From contig CAWCIV010000001.1 in the NCBI GenBank assembly GCA_963795805.1, forward strand, positions 1,097,517-1,161,516: a DNA stretch of 64,000 bases, written 5' to 3'. Positions 1-8,584 of this stretch are shown here, piece after piece; within the stretch, counting starts at the first letter, position 1; each line of letters opens with the position of its first letter. A program made the translations under genes and the position numbers. The notes under the pieces were generated by a model. It searched no databases. It was not told where the DNA came from and saw only the letters and a list, made by a program, of their open reading frames with translations. Source of the DNA: JALYYC01 sp963795805 (lineage in GTDB: Bacteria; Chloroflexota; Dormibacteria; CF-121).

Positions 1-393
1 AAGGGCCAGGTCTGATGGCACCAACTCCGGCTGATGCGCGTTCGCCAGGCGGCGGCTGAGCAAGGCGGTCCAGGTAAGTGCCGCCGGTGACCAGACATCC
101 GGGTACGGACCGTCCGTGCCGGGCTTCCACCCTCGGGCCAACGCCTGCTCCGCCTGGCCGGAAGCGACCCGCCGCACGTCGATCGTGACACAGCGCCCGG
201 CCACCGACGGATTGGTCCGCTGATAGTCCCCCGCCAGGGCGCGCAGCAACGTGGACTTCTCCTCGGAGGAGGCGATCACCAGGGACGTGCAGCCGGTCGC
301 CGGCACCGAACGACCAACGGTCGCCAGGACTCCGGTAAGCAGGATGGCAAAGGCCGCCGCGACCGAGAGTGGCCCGAGCCGGTGTCTGGCCAT
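1..393 (-). CDS. Secreted substrate-binding-like protein, C-terminus cut by window edge
   Basis: An open frame of 131 codons starts at ATG 393-391 on the minus strand and runs off the left edge, so only the N-terminal part is visible. It begins with a short basic stretch (MARHRLGP), a hydrophobic segment (AAAFAILLTGVLATVG) that fits a signal peptide or membrane anchor, and then a region with VIASSEEKSTLLRALAGDY and VTIDVRRVASGQAEQAL. That layout resembles the N-terminal lobe of extracellular solute-binding domains that often precede a von Willebrand factor A domain in Actinobacteria and Chloroflexi; the VWA part would lie outside the window. The next gene (DUF4328) is divergent. The family call is an inference from short motifs; ligand unknown. 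Confidence 0.55.
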   Translation of the reverse strand, partial: MARHRLGPLSVAAAFAILLTGVLATVGRSVPATGCTSLVIASSEEKSTLLRALAGDYQRTNPSVAGRCVTIDVRRVASGQAEQALARGWKPGTDGPYPDVWSPAALTWTALLSRRLANAHQPELVPSDLAL

Positions 394-537
394 GCATCTG
401 CCCCCTTCGCCGCCAGTCTACCGAGATGTCAGGGCGTCGTGAGTACCAAATTGAGTACCGACTGAGTCTTTTCTCCGATGTGCGGGCCCGGCCCCTGGCG
501 GGACGCTGAGCCCACAAAACATTTGGAGGCACAGACC

Positions 538-1251
538 ATGCAAACCAACCAGTCGCACGACCTCTTTAGCGTCTCGCCGCCGGCCCCGCTCCCCTTTGCC
601 TCGGCCAGAACTCGGGGCATCGTCGCCATCGCATTCCTGGCGCTCTCGATCGTTCAGAGCGTGGCCTCCCTCACGATCCTGTACGACTACTTTGTTGTCG
701 ACATCCCACCGCTCAAGTGGGGCGGCAGCCTGCTCGCCCTCCCGGTCGGGCTGGCCTGTGTCGTCAGTTTCCTGTTCTGGTTCCATCGCGCCTACCGGAA
801 CCTTCGACCGCTCGGGGCCGAGGAACTCAATCACTCCGCGGCCTCGGCCACCGGCTGGTGGTTCGTTCCCGTCGCCTTCTTCTGGAAACCTGTTCAAGCG
901 ATGGTCGAGATCTGGAAGGCGTCCAACCCCGACTGGACGCGAAGTGATCGAGCGTTACGCAAGACCATCGGCGCGCCGGTGCTTCTGGTCGTGTGGTGGA
1001 CGACGTACCTGAGCGCCCTCCTGCTGGACAACGTCCTGGCCGGGCCGGATCGAGCCTTTTACGAGGGGCAGGGGGTCACGAAGGCCATGATCGTCGCGAG
1101 CGCCTTTGACATCCTCGCCGCTGTACTCACGATGGCCGCGATCCTCGAGATCAACCGCCGCCAAACAAAGAGCCACGACCGCCGGGTTCAGCCAAGCCCG
1201 GAACCCGTCACGGCAGTGACGGAGACCAACGGAGTTCCGGCGGGTCAGTAA
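538..1251 (+). CDS. DUF4328 domain membrane protein
   Basis: The protein has four evident hydrophobic segments and the characteristic DUF4328 core: FWFHRAYRNLRPLG near the second segment followed by TGWWFVPVAFFWKPVQAM and EIWKASNPDW. The function of the family is unknown; it is an integral membrane protein found mainly in Actinobacteria and related phyla. I chose ATG 538 because a clean GGAGG lies 9 bases upstream (525-529), whereas the longer frame from 478 adds a charged, low-quality leader without a ribosome site. The C-terminal 30 residues are polar and probably cytoplasmic. The stop overlaps the 3' end of the convergent permease gene by 7 bases. Confidence 0.8.
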   Translation: MQTNQSHDLFSVSPPAPLPFASARTRGIVAIAFLALSIVQSVASLTILYDYFVVDIPPLKWGGSLLALPVGLACVVSFLFWFHRAYRNLRPLGAEELNHSAASATGWWFVPVAFFWKPVQAMVEIWKASNPDWTRSDRALRKTIGAPVLLVVWWTTYLSALLLDNVLAGPDRAFYEGQGVTKAMIVASAFDILAAVLTMAAILEINRRQTKSHDRRVQPSPEPVTAVTETNGVPAGQ

Positions 1252-2168
1252 CGGACGCGCGGGTCGAGAAAGGTGTAGGTGATGTCGACCACGACGTTCG
1301 CGGCGACGATCAGCAACGCTCCGAAGAGCACCGTGCCCATGACGAGCGGGATATCGAGGTTGAAGATGGCATCCACCGCCTGCTTGCCGATGCCCGGCCA
1401 GGCAAAGACGGTCTCGATCACGACCACACCGGCCAGGAAATAGCCCAGGTCCATGCCAAGCTGCGTGACGATCACGGTGAGGGCGTTCGGCAACGCGTGC
1501 TGAAGGATGATCCGGCTGCCGGTCAGACCCTTTGCCCGGGCGGTTCGGATGTAGTCCTTGGGCAGGATGTCGAGCAGGACGGCGCGAAGGAGCCGCGCGT
1601 AATAGGCCGCGCCGCCCAAACCGAGGGTCAGCGCCGGCAGCACGAGGTACTGTGGCAGACCGTCGCCGTACCCCCCCGGTGGCAGGATGGGGATCATCGA
1701 GGCGAACACGATCAGAAAGAGCAGCCCGAGCCAGAACGGCGGCGCCGCGAGCATCACAAACGTGAAGACCATCGTGATCCGGTCCCAGAGGCTGCCCGGT
1801 CGCACCGCCGCCAGGATCCCGATCGGAAGGCCCACGGCGAGCTCGACGAAGACCCCGGCAATCGCGAGCTCGGCGGTCGCGGGGAATCGCTGCAGGATCG
1901 CGGGAAGGACCGGGGCTGAGTACCGGTAGGAAAACCCGAAATCGAGATGCAAAACTCTCCACAGGTAGTCGCCGAACTGAATCAGTAGTGGCCGGTCAAG
2001 CCCGAGCTGGTGGTGGATGATCTTGACCGTCGCCGGCGAGGCATTGGTCCCGGCGTAGAGCCGCGCCGGGTCCCCGGGAACCAGAAAGGCGATCACAAAG
2101 GTGACCACGGCGACCCCGAAGAGCACCACCACCATCCAGCCGAGCCGGCGCAGGATGTAAACAGTCAC
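1245..2168 (-). CDS. Peptide/nickel-type ABC transporter permease, DppB/OppB family
   Basis: This 307-residue inner-membrane protein starts with MTVYILRRLGWMVVVLFGV, the typical N-terminal helix of DppB-type permeases, and has six hydrophobic segments. The EAA loop that contacts the ATPase is visible as RAKGLTGSRIILQHALPNAL. It should form the translocation pore with the DppC-type permease encoded at 3894-4856 and take substrate from the lipoprotein encoded between them. The start is GTG. It is the last gene of a three-gene minus-strand operon, 52 bases after the binding-protein gene, with a GC-rich stem-loop in the gap. No ATPase gene is present in the operon, so the transporter must borrow ATPases encoded elsewhere. 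Confidence 0.92.
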   Translation of the reverse strand: MTVYILRRLGWMVVVLFGVAVVTFVIAFLVPGDPARLYAGTNASPATVKIIHHQLGLDRPLLIQFGDYLWRVLHLDFGFSYRYSAPVLPAILQRFPATAELAIAGVFVELAVGLPIGILAAVRPGSLWDRITMVFTFVMLAAPPFWLGLLFLIVFASMIPILPPGGYGDGLPQYLVLPALTLGLGGAAYYARLLRAVLLDILPKDYIRTARAKGLTGSRIILQHALPNALTVIVTQLGMDLGYFLAGVVVIETVFAWPGIGKQAVDAIFNLDIPLVMGTVLFGALLIVAANVVVDITYTFLDPRVRY

Positions 2169-2187
2169 CGACGCTCCGAACGGTTTT

Positions 2188-2213
2188 GGGAGGGGGTGCG
2201 CGTGCCCCCTCCC
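2188..2213 (-). promoter_or_regulatory. Intercistronic stem-loop between oppA-like and dppB-like genes
   Basis: Nine G/A-rich bases at 2188-2196 pair perfectly with 2205-2213 around an 8-base loop. The hairpin sits just after the binding-protein stop and before the permease start. There is no clear T-tract, so it is more likely an mRNA-stabilising or partial-termination element than a full terminator. Such hairpins commonly raise the ratio of binding protein to permease; that role here is inference. Confidence 0.55.
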
Positions 2214-2220
2214 CTCCAGC

Positions 2221-3876
2221 TCATTTCCCTGAGACCCAGATCGACGTCAGGTCCCAGTTCCAGACGGGGTGGATCGCGTAGCCGTGCACGCGTGTGCTCG
2301 AAACACCCGTCGCGATGGTTGAGTAGAGCGGGACCCAGGGGAAGTCCTGCGCGATCACGATGTCCTGGATCTTCTGGTAGAGCTTCAACCGTTCGGCGGT
2401 GTTGGTATCGCCTCGTGCCTGGTCGGCCAGCGTATCGACCTGCTTGTTGCAGTAAAAGGCGAGGTTGCTTCCGTTCGCCGTGACATTCGCCGCCGCGCAG
2501 GTCAGGAGCGGGTCGACGAAGTCGGACGGATCGGGAAAGTCCTGGAACCAGCCGTTGTAGCTGAGCGGCGTACTGTTCGGTTTTCCCGTGATGTCGAGGT
2601 AGGCGGGAAACGACAGCCCCTTGAGGTTAATGGTGATCCCCACCTGCTGGAAGTCCTGCTGGACCGAGGCGGCAAGGTTGTCCGAGTCGGAATTGGCTTT
2701 TGCGTAGACGAGATCCTGGGCCGGGAACGGATGTCCGCTGTTGTAGCCCGCTTGCGCCAGGAGCGCTTTGGCTTTGGTTAGGTTCTGCCCGTTCTTGTCC
2801 AGCCCCAGCGGGTTGTAGTTGGGGACGTAGCCCGGCATGGGGGGCGCCTGGATGCCGTTGTTGGGAACCCCGCGGCCATTCAGCACCTTCGCCTGGTTGG
2901 ATTTGTTGACGACGTAGTTGAAGGCTTCGCGCACCAGCTTGTTGTCAAAGGGCTTCATGTTCGGGTTCATCGCCAGGAACCAGATATCGACGTTCGGCTG
3001 CTTGACGATGCGATTTTTGAAGGTTGCGTTGCCTGAGAGCTGGATGTATTGCGCCGACGGGAGCGACGTGCCCGGCTCGACCAGGTCCGCCTGTCCGTTC
3101 TGGAGCCGGAGGACGCCGAGTTCCGCGGTCACCCCAATCTGAAAGTCGACCTCATCGAGGTACGCGGCTTTCCCGAAATACGTTGGGTTCTTCTTGAGAA
3201 CCAGAATCTGGCCCGGCGTCCAATGATCGAAGGTGAACTGTCCGGCTCCAACCGGCTTGTGCGGCCAGTCGGCGCCGGCAGCGGCCACCGCTTCCTTCGG
3301 GACCACGTAGGCAAACGGCATCGCGACGATGTTCAGGAATGATTGATTGGGCGTGTCCAGATCCACTTCCAGGGTGTGCGGATCGACCACCTTGATCCCG
3401 CTGACGTGCGTGGCGGTCCCGGCAAAGAAGTCCTGCGCACCCGTCACGCCGCCCCAGAACGTGCCGCCCGTCATCGGGCCCTGGGTCTTGGGGTCGAGCA
3501 TCCGCTCCCAGGAATATTTGTAGTCGTCCGCGGTCACTTCGCGGCCGTTGCTGAACTTGACGCCAGTCCGGATCTTGAAGGTGTAGGTTTTGCCCCCATT
3601 CGTGATCTTGGGCATCGCCTCCGCCATGTCCGGCTGAAGCTCGGTCGTATAGCCCTTGTAGTTCAGCAACCCGTTGAAGATCGCCCGCTCCACCGGCCAG
3701 CTCGTGGTGTCGTACCCGATGGCGGGATCGAGTGTCTTGGGGTCGTCCTTATAGGTGACGATGAGCGTGCCGCCGGACGTCGGCGTACTACTTGTTGGGG
3801 TCGTGGTGCCGCAGGCGGCGAGCAATAAGACACCTGCGGCGACCGGCGTGAGTTGACGAGCGAACTTCCAATTCAT
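2221..3876 (-). CDS. Oligopeptide-type ABC transporter substrate-binding lipoprotein (SBP family 5)
   Basis: The 551-residue product has a lipoprotein signal peptide with lipobox LLLAAC (Cys at residue 22) followed by a Thr/Ser/Pro linker, as expected of a lipoprotein anchored outside a membrane. The mature part is a family 5 solute-binding protein: SGGTLIVTYKDDPKTLDPAIGYD at the start, YTFKIRTGVKFSNGREVTADDYKYSWER in the first domain, and KLYQKIQDIVIAQDFPWVPLY near the end. It should capture peptides or similar solutes and pass them to the flanking DppB- and DppC-type permeases. Length fits the family (about 500-560 residues). It is the middle gene of the operon, 17 bases after the dppC-like stop. 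The true ligand cannot be read from the sequence. Confidence 0.93.
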   Translation of the reverse strand: MNWKFARQLTPVAAGVLLLAACGTTTPTSSTPTSGGTLIVTYKDDPKTLDPAIGYDTTSWPVERAIFNGLLNYKGYTTELQPDMAEAMPKITNGGKTYTFKIRTGVKFSNGREVTADDYKYSWERMLDPKTQGPMTGGTFWGGVTGAQDFFAGTATHVSGIKVVDPHTLEVDLDTPNQSFLNIVAMPFAYVVPKEAVAAAGADWPHKPVGAGQFTFDHWTPGQILVLKKNPTYFGKAAYLDEVDFQIGVTAELGVLRLQNGQADLVEPGTSLPSAQYIQLSGNATFKNRIVKQPNVDIWFLAMNPNMKPFDNKLVREAFNYVVNKSNQAKVLNGRGVPNNGIQAPPMPGYVPNYNPLGLDKNGQNLTKAKALLAQAGYNSGHPFPAQDLVYAKANSDSDNLAASVQQDFQQVGITINLKGLSFPAYLDITGKPNSTPLSYNGWFQDFPDPSDFVDPLLTCAAANVTANGSNLAFYCNKQVDTLADQARGDTNTAERLKLYQKIQDIVIAQDFPWVPLYSTIATGVSSTRVHGYAIHPVWNWDLTSIWVSGK

Positions 3877-3893
3877 CGTTTCCCCTCCCTGCT

Positions 3894-4856
3894 TTACGCC
3901 GACTCAACTTCTGGATGGCCGGTTACCCGCGCGGCCGCCGCCTGGCCACCCACCAGGATGCCGCCGATCACGCGCCTGGATAGCGATCGCTGTCGGGGGT
4001 CCAGGGCATCCCGCAGCCCGTCGCCGACGAGGTTGAAGGCCAGGACCGTGGCCAGGATCATCAACCCGGGAAACAGGACGAGCCACGGGGCGACCTGGAA
4101 GTATCCCTGCCCCTCGGAAACCATCTTGCCCCAGTCGGCGGTTGGCGGCTGGACCCCGATGCCGATGAAACTGAGGATTGACTCGGTGCTGATGCTGGTC
4201 GCGATGCCGATCGTTCCATACACGATCAGGATGGGCGTCAGGTGCGGCAGAATGTGCCGAACGAGAATGTGGCTCGGCCGTCCCCCGACCAGGCGGGCCG
4301 CCTCGATGAACTCCCGCTCCCGCAACGATAGGACCTGGCCTCGCACGATCCTGGCCACGGCCGTCCAGTAGAAGAGCGCGATGACGGCGGCGATCACCAG
4401 CACGTTGCCACTCCGCTGGAGGATGGCGATCAGCGCGATCGAGAACAGCAGGACGGGAAACGCCATCATCACATCGGTGAAGCGCATCAGGATCGTGTCG
4501 ACCCATTTGCCCAAGTAGCCGGCGAGAATCCCGACCAGGACACCGACGATCAAGGCCAGGCCATTGGCGATAAACCCGATGAATAACGACACCCGGGAGC
4601 CCCAGATGATCCGGCTCAACAGGTCACGGCCGTTGGCGTCGCTGCCGAGGAGGAACGTCGAGCCCGGCGCGATGGGCTGCCCGTTGTCTGGGAGCAGCTC
4701 GTAGTAGCCGTGGTTTGGATTGCGGAGCGGCAAGAGCGGCGCGAGGAGCGCCAGCAGCACAAGCAGGACAATAAAGACGCCTCCGAAAAGGGCCAGCCGG
4801 TCCTTCCGAAAGCGGTGCCACACAGGTAGCCACCCACTGCGCCGGGGTGGGTCCAT
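3894..4856 (-). CDS. Peptide/nickel-type ABC transporter permease, DppC/OppC family
   Basis: This 320-residue integral membrane protein has an N-terminal OppC-type region (WHRFRKDRLALFGGVFIVLLV), the conserved extracytoplasmic motif LLGSDANGRDLLSRIIWGSR, and the EAA loop EAARLVGGRPSHILVRHILPHL. It is the first gene of the dppC-oppA-dppB operon and pairs with the DppB-type permease at 1245-2168. Its start lies 55 bases from the divergently transcribed cyclase/SBP fusion gene, so both probably share a short promoter region (4857-4911) that contains the AT-rich stretch CCAATATACG. A purine-rich AGGAGG-type ribosome site precedes the ATG on the minus strand. Confidence 0.92.
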   Translation of the reverse strand: MDPPRRSGWLPVWHRFRKDRLALFGGVFIVLLVLLALLAPLLPLRNPNHGYYELLPDNGQPIAPGSTFLLGSDANGRDLLSRIIWGSRVSLFIGFIANGLALIVGVLVGILAGYLGKWVDTILMRFTDVMMAFPVLLFSIALIAILQRSGNVLVIAAVIALFYWTAVARIVRGQVLSLREREFIEAARLVGGRPSHILVRHILPHLTPILIVYGTIGIATSISTESILSFIGIGVQPPTADWGKMVSEGQGYFQVAPWLVLFPGLMILATVLAFNLVGDGLRDALDPRQRSLSRRVIGGILVGGQAAAARVTGHPEVESA

Positions 4857-4911
4857 GGTCCCTCCTCTTCCCTCGAGTTAGGCCAATATACGCGGCCACG
4901 GCGCCCTGTGC

Positions 4912-7900
4912 TTGAATCAGCCCGTGCCGGAACCGCACGACGAGCGCCGGGTCGTCACCGCCCTCTTTGCCGATGTGGCCGGTTCGACGGCGTTGAGCGA
5001 GCGCCTCGACCCGGAGGAGGCCAAGATCGTCATCCAGGAGGCGATCGGCCGGGCCATCCGGGCCGTCGAGGCGTACGGCGGCAGCATCAACAACTTGATG
5101 GGTGACGGCCTCCTGGCGCTCTTCGGGGCACCGATTGGCCACGAAGACGACCCGGAACGTGCGGTTCGAGCCGGTCTCGAGATCGTCGAGGCCGCCCGAG
5201 CCTACGCTGAGGAAGTCCGCCGCGGCTGGGGCGTCGAAGACTTCGCGATGCGGGTCGGGATTCATAGCGGCGAGGTCGTGACCGGCCAGGTCGGCAGCGG
5301 CGGCCGGACCGAGTACGGCGTCGTCGGCGACACCATCAACACGACGGCCCGGCTGGAGGGCGCCGCCGACCGCAATGGGGTGCTGGTGTCCGAGCCCACC
5401 CAGCGACAGGTCCGCGACCGCTTCGAGTGGGGCGAGGCGCGCGCGCTCGAGCTCAAGGGAAAGTCGCAGCTGGTGACCGCCTACCCGGCGCTCGGCGTCA
5501 GAGGCTCATCGGAAGACGTTGCCCGCCAGGTACGGGCGACGCCGATGGTCGGCCGCGATGCTGAGATGGCGTCGGCGATCGAGCTCGTCGACCGCCTGGC
5601 CGCAGGACGGGGTGGCGTCCTCTTCATCGTCGGGGAACCGGGGATCGGCAAGAGCCGGCTTGCAGCCGAGCTGCGCCAGCTTGCGGCCGGCAAAGCCTGC
5701 GCCTGGATGGAGGGTCGGTGTGTTTCCTACGGCGAATCCCTCCCCTACTGGCCGTACCGGGACCTGCTCCGCAACTGGCTCGACGTCAGCCCCACCGAAG
5801 CCGACCTCCGGGTGCGGGTCAAGCTACGCCGCAAGACCGACGACGCCTTCGAGGCACGCGGCGCCGAGGTCTATCCGTACCTCGCCACCGTGCTGGGGCT
5901 CAATCTCGAACCGGACGCCGCCGCCCAGCTCAAGCCGCTATCCCCCGAGTCGATGCAGTACCGGACCTTTGAAGTGGTCCAGGAACTCCTGCAGCAGCTC
6001 GCGGCAAGCCGGCCGCTGATCGTCTCCCTGGACGACCTCCACTGGGCCGACCCCACCTCCCTGGCGCTGACCGAGCGGCTGCTCGCGCTGACCGAATCGT
6101 CGCCGGTGATGCTGGCGATCAGCCAACGGCCCGAGACCGAGCATCCATCCTGGCTGCTCAAGGAAAAGGCCGCCCGCGAGTACCGCCATCTCTTTCGCGA
6201 GCTGGCGCTTCAGCCGCTCGGCCACGATTCGGAGAGGCAATTGCTCAGCTCGCTTGCCGACAACCGGAAACTCCCGGCTGTGGTGACCGAACGCCTGGTC
6301 GCGTACGCGGAAGGCAACCCGTTCTATCTCGAGCAGATCCTTCGCTCATTGATCGACAGCGGCGTCTTGATCCCGGAGAACGGGCACTGGGCGGTGGAGG
6401 CGCAGAAGACGCTGGAGATTCCGCAAACGCTGGAAGGCGTGATCGTCGCCCGGATCGACCGCCTGGAACCGCAGTGGCGAGATGTGCTCACCTCAGCCTC
6501 GGTGCTCGGTCGCACCTTCAGCGTGGATCTGATCGAGGCCGTGACAGGACTTGGGAGAGCCGACCTCCGGCAGGCGGTTCATCATCTCCTGCGCCTCGAC
6601 CTCTTCCGCGAGGAAGGCGCCGCGGCTCAGCCGGTGTACCGCTTCAAGCACGCGCTGATCCAGGAGGCCGCCTACCACACGCTGGTCGGCCCGCGTCGCG
6701 CCGCCCTCCATCGCCGGGCGGCCGAGTGGTTCGAGACCTATTACCAGGATCGGCCCGAGCGCGTCTACGGCTTGATCGCCCATCACTGGCTCGCCGCCGA
6801 CGACCGTGAGAAGGCGGCGCGATATCTCAAGCTCGCCGGCGATCAGGCCCTGGCCGAATGGGCGATCGACGAGGCGGTCGACCATTTCCGGGCGCTGGTC
6901 CCCCTGCTCGAAGAGGCGGGGCATGGCCAGGCGGCAGCCGAGACGTTGTTCCAACTTGCCACCGCGCTCCACCTGGCGATGCGTTTCCGCGAAGCGAATC
7001 AGACCTGGCAACGCGCCTTCGACCGCTGGAAATCCCCGGAAGCGCCCGCATCAGCACCGACCGCGGCGCTCAAGATCTCCGCGACGGTTGTCCCCTGGCA
7101 CACGGATCCAGCCCAGGCGATCCACACGCCGAATGTGATGCTGCATCTCCAGCTTTACCCAACGCTGCTCAGGGGCCGACCCGGGCCTTATGTCCTGCCC
7201 GGACTGGCCGTCACCTGGGAGGTCAGCGACGATGGACGCCGGTACCATCTCCACCTGGACCCCCGGGCCGAATGGAGCTCGGGAGGCCCGATCTATGCAA
7301 GGGACCTGCTCGAGGGGTACCGAACGTTCCTCGACCCGACGGTGGCCTCAACCGAGGCGGCGCACCTGGCGCCGATTGAAAACGCGGAGGCCTACGTCGC
7401 CGGGGAAATCGATGATTTCGACCTGGTCGGTATCCATGCCCTGGACGATCGAACGCTGGAGTTCAGACTGCGTTCGCCAACCCCCTACTGGATCTTCAGC
7501 CTGGTGATCCCGGGCCATAGCGGAGCCCTCGCCGGCCGGACGAGCGGCCCCTTCAAGCTGGTCCGCTTCACCGAGGATGGCGCCGTGATCGACCGCGATC
7601 CCGGGCATGCCCACCAGGCGGGGAATGTTGCCATCGTCGAATGGATCCGGCAGCCCATCGAAGAACAGTTGGACTCCATGCTGCGCCACGAGGCCGACAT
7701 GGTGACGCAAGTCGTTCTTACGCCCAGGGTAAGCCAGGCGATCGCCGACGGGCACCTGAAGGGCAATGTCAGTCCCCCGCTGATGACGAGCTTCCTCGCC
7801 TTCAACGGTATTGCGTCTCGGGGGCCGGACATTCATCTGCGCCGAGCCTTCGCTCAGGCGACCGACCGCCGCGCCCTGGCGGGTTACCTCTCCGCGAACC

Positions 7901-8529
7901 AACTGATCGCGCACGGCGGGCTGGTCCCGCCAGGGGTGCCGGGGCACACGCCGGATTGCGCCCTGCCGTTCGATCCACGGCTGGCGCGCGAGTCCTTGCA
8001 ACGGTCGAGTCATCGCGGCCCCTTCCGTATCGCGATGCCGCCGAGCTGGTCGATGCCCTACATCGACGTGGTGCTAGACCTCTGGAGAACCCACCTTGAT
8101 CTCGAGATCGATTTGGTCGAGATTCCTGTCCAGGACCTGGGCGAGTACGTTCGTGCCGGGCAAGCCGGGATGGGGCTCTGGATCGCCGGCTACCCGGATC
8201 CGGAGTACTTCCTGCACATGTGCCTGCACAGCCGAAGCGCGAGCAACCTGTGCCGCTGGTCGTCGCCCGCGTTTGATGCGTTGATCGACCGGGCCAACGC
8301 GCAGGAGAATGGAGCGGCGCGCCTGGCGCTCTTCCACGAGGCCGATCGGATGGCCGTCCGGCAGGAATGCTCCGTGATTCCGCTGGTCTACACACAAGTC
8401 GGCGCGTTGCTGCAGCCGTGGGTGCACGGCTGGTGGCAATGGGGCGTTCCGTGGATGACGTTCGATGAACTCACGATCGACGAGCGATCGCCGCGGTATC
8501 ACGGGCTGGTGGAGACACCGAGTGGCTGA
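4912..8529 (+). CDS. Class III adenylate/guanylate cyclase - AAA ATPase - TPR - SBP family 5-like fusion protein
   Basis: The 1205-residue protein has four parts. Residues 10-195 form a class III nucleotide cyclase domain with both metal-binding aspartates (Asp21 in LFADVAGST, Asp65 in NNLMGDGLLALFG) and the Asn/Arg pair in GDTINTTARLEG. Residues about 215-480 are a predicted AAA/LuxR-type ATPase with Walker A VGEPGIGKSRLAAEL and Walker B LIVSLDDLHWADPTS. Residues about 610-720 look like TPR helices. Residues about 723-1205 resemble a family 5 peptide-binding protein (LPGLAVTWEVSDDGRRYHLHL; later YPDPEYFLHMCL) but without any signal peptide, so this domain should be cytoplasmic. The gene is divergent from a peptide transporter carrying the same domain, which suggests a solute-sensing regulator. 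Start is TTG 4912 or GTG 4924; neither has a strong ribosome site. Confidence 0.88.
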   Translation: MNQPVPEPHDERRVVTALFADVAGSTALSERLDPEEAKIVIQEAIGRAIRAVEAYGGSINNLMGDGLLALFGAPIGHEDDPERAVRAGLEIVEAARAYAEEVRRGWGVEDFAMRVGIHSGEVVTGQVGSGGRTEYGVVGDTINTTARLEGAADRNGVLVSEPTQRQVRDRFEWGEARALELKGKSQLVTAYPALGVRGSSEDVARQVRATPMVGRDAEMASAIELVDRLAAGRGGVLFIVGEPGIGKSRLAAELRQLAAGKACAWMEGRCVSYGESLPYWPYRDLLRNWLDVSPTEADLRVRVKLRRKTDDAFEARGAEVYPYLATVLGLNLEPDAAAQLKPLSPESMQYRTFEVVQELLQQLAASRPLIVSLDDLHWADPTSLALTERLLALTESSPVMLAISQRPETEHPSWLLKEKAAREYRHLFRELALQPLGHDSERQLLSSLADNRKLPAVVTERLVAYAEGNPFYLEQILRSLIDSGVLIPENGHWAVEAQKTLEIPQTLEGVIVARIDRLEPQWRDVLTSASVLGRTFSVDLIEAVTGLGRADLRQAVHHLLRLDLFREEGAAAQPVYRFKHALIQEAAYHTLVGPRRAALHRRAAEWFETYYQDRPERVYGLIAHHWLAADDREKAARYLKLAGDQALAEWAIDEAVDHFRALVPLLEEAGHGQAAAETLFQLATALHLAMRFREANQTWQRAFDRWKSPEAPASAPTAALKISATVVPWHTDPAQAIHTPNVMLHLQLYPTLLRGRPGPYVLPGLAVTWEVSDDGRRYHLHLDPRAEWSSGGPIYARDLLEGYRTFLDPTVASTEAAHLAPIENAEAYVAGEIDDFDLVGIHALDDRTLEFRLRSPTPYWIFSLVIPGHSGALAGRTSGPFKLVRFTEDGAVIDRDPGHAHQAGNVAIVEWIRQPIEEQLDSMLRHEADMVTQVVLTPRVSQAIADGHLKGNVSPPLMTSFLAFNGIASRGPDIHLRRAFAQATDRRALAGYLSANQLIAHGGLVPPGVPGHTPDCALPFDPRLARESLQRSSHRGPFRIAMPPSWSMPYIDVVLDLWRTHLDLEIDLVEIPVQDLGEYVRAGQAGMGLWIAGYPDPEYFLHMCLHSRSASNLCRWSSPAFDALIDRANAQENGAARLALFHEADRMAVRQECSVIPLVYTQVGALLQPWVHGWWQWGVPWMTFDELTIDERSPRYHGLVETPSG

Positions 8530-8584
8530 CCAGCACGACGAGCGCCGGGTCGTGACCGGCCGGACCTACCAGCGGCCCCGGTGA
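8522..8584 (+). pseudogene. 5' remnant of a second cyclase-type gene
   Basis: A GTG at 8522 overlaps the stop of the preceding cyclase gene by 8 bases and opens a 20-codon frame whose first part, ADQHDERRVVT, matches the beginning of that cyclase (EPHDERRVVT). After that the frame runs antisense into the end of the nitroreductase gene and stops at 8582-8584. The most direct reading is that a tandem paralogue once followed in translational coupling and everything but its first 11 or so codons was deleted. Confidence 0.6.

Noticed and set aside
418..897. 159-codon minus-strand frame opposite the DUF4328 gene
   Set aside because: The plus-strand frame has a ribosome site and family motifs; the antisense product is Arg/Gly/Glu-rich without features.
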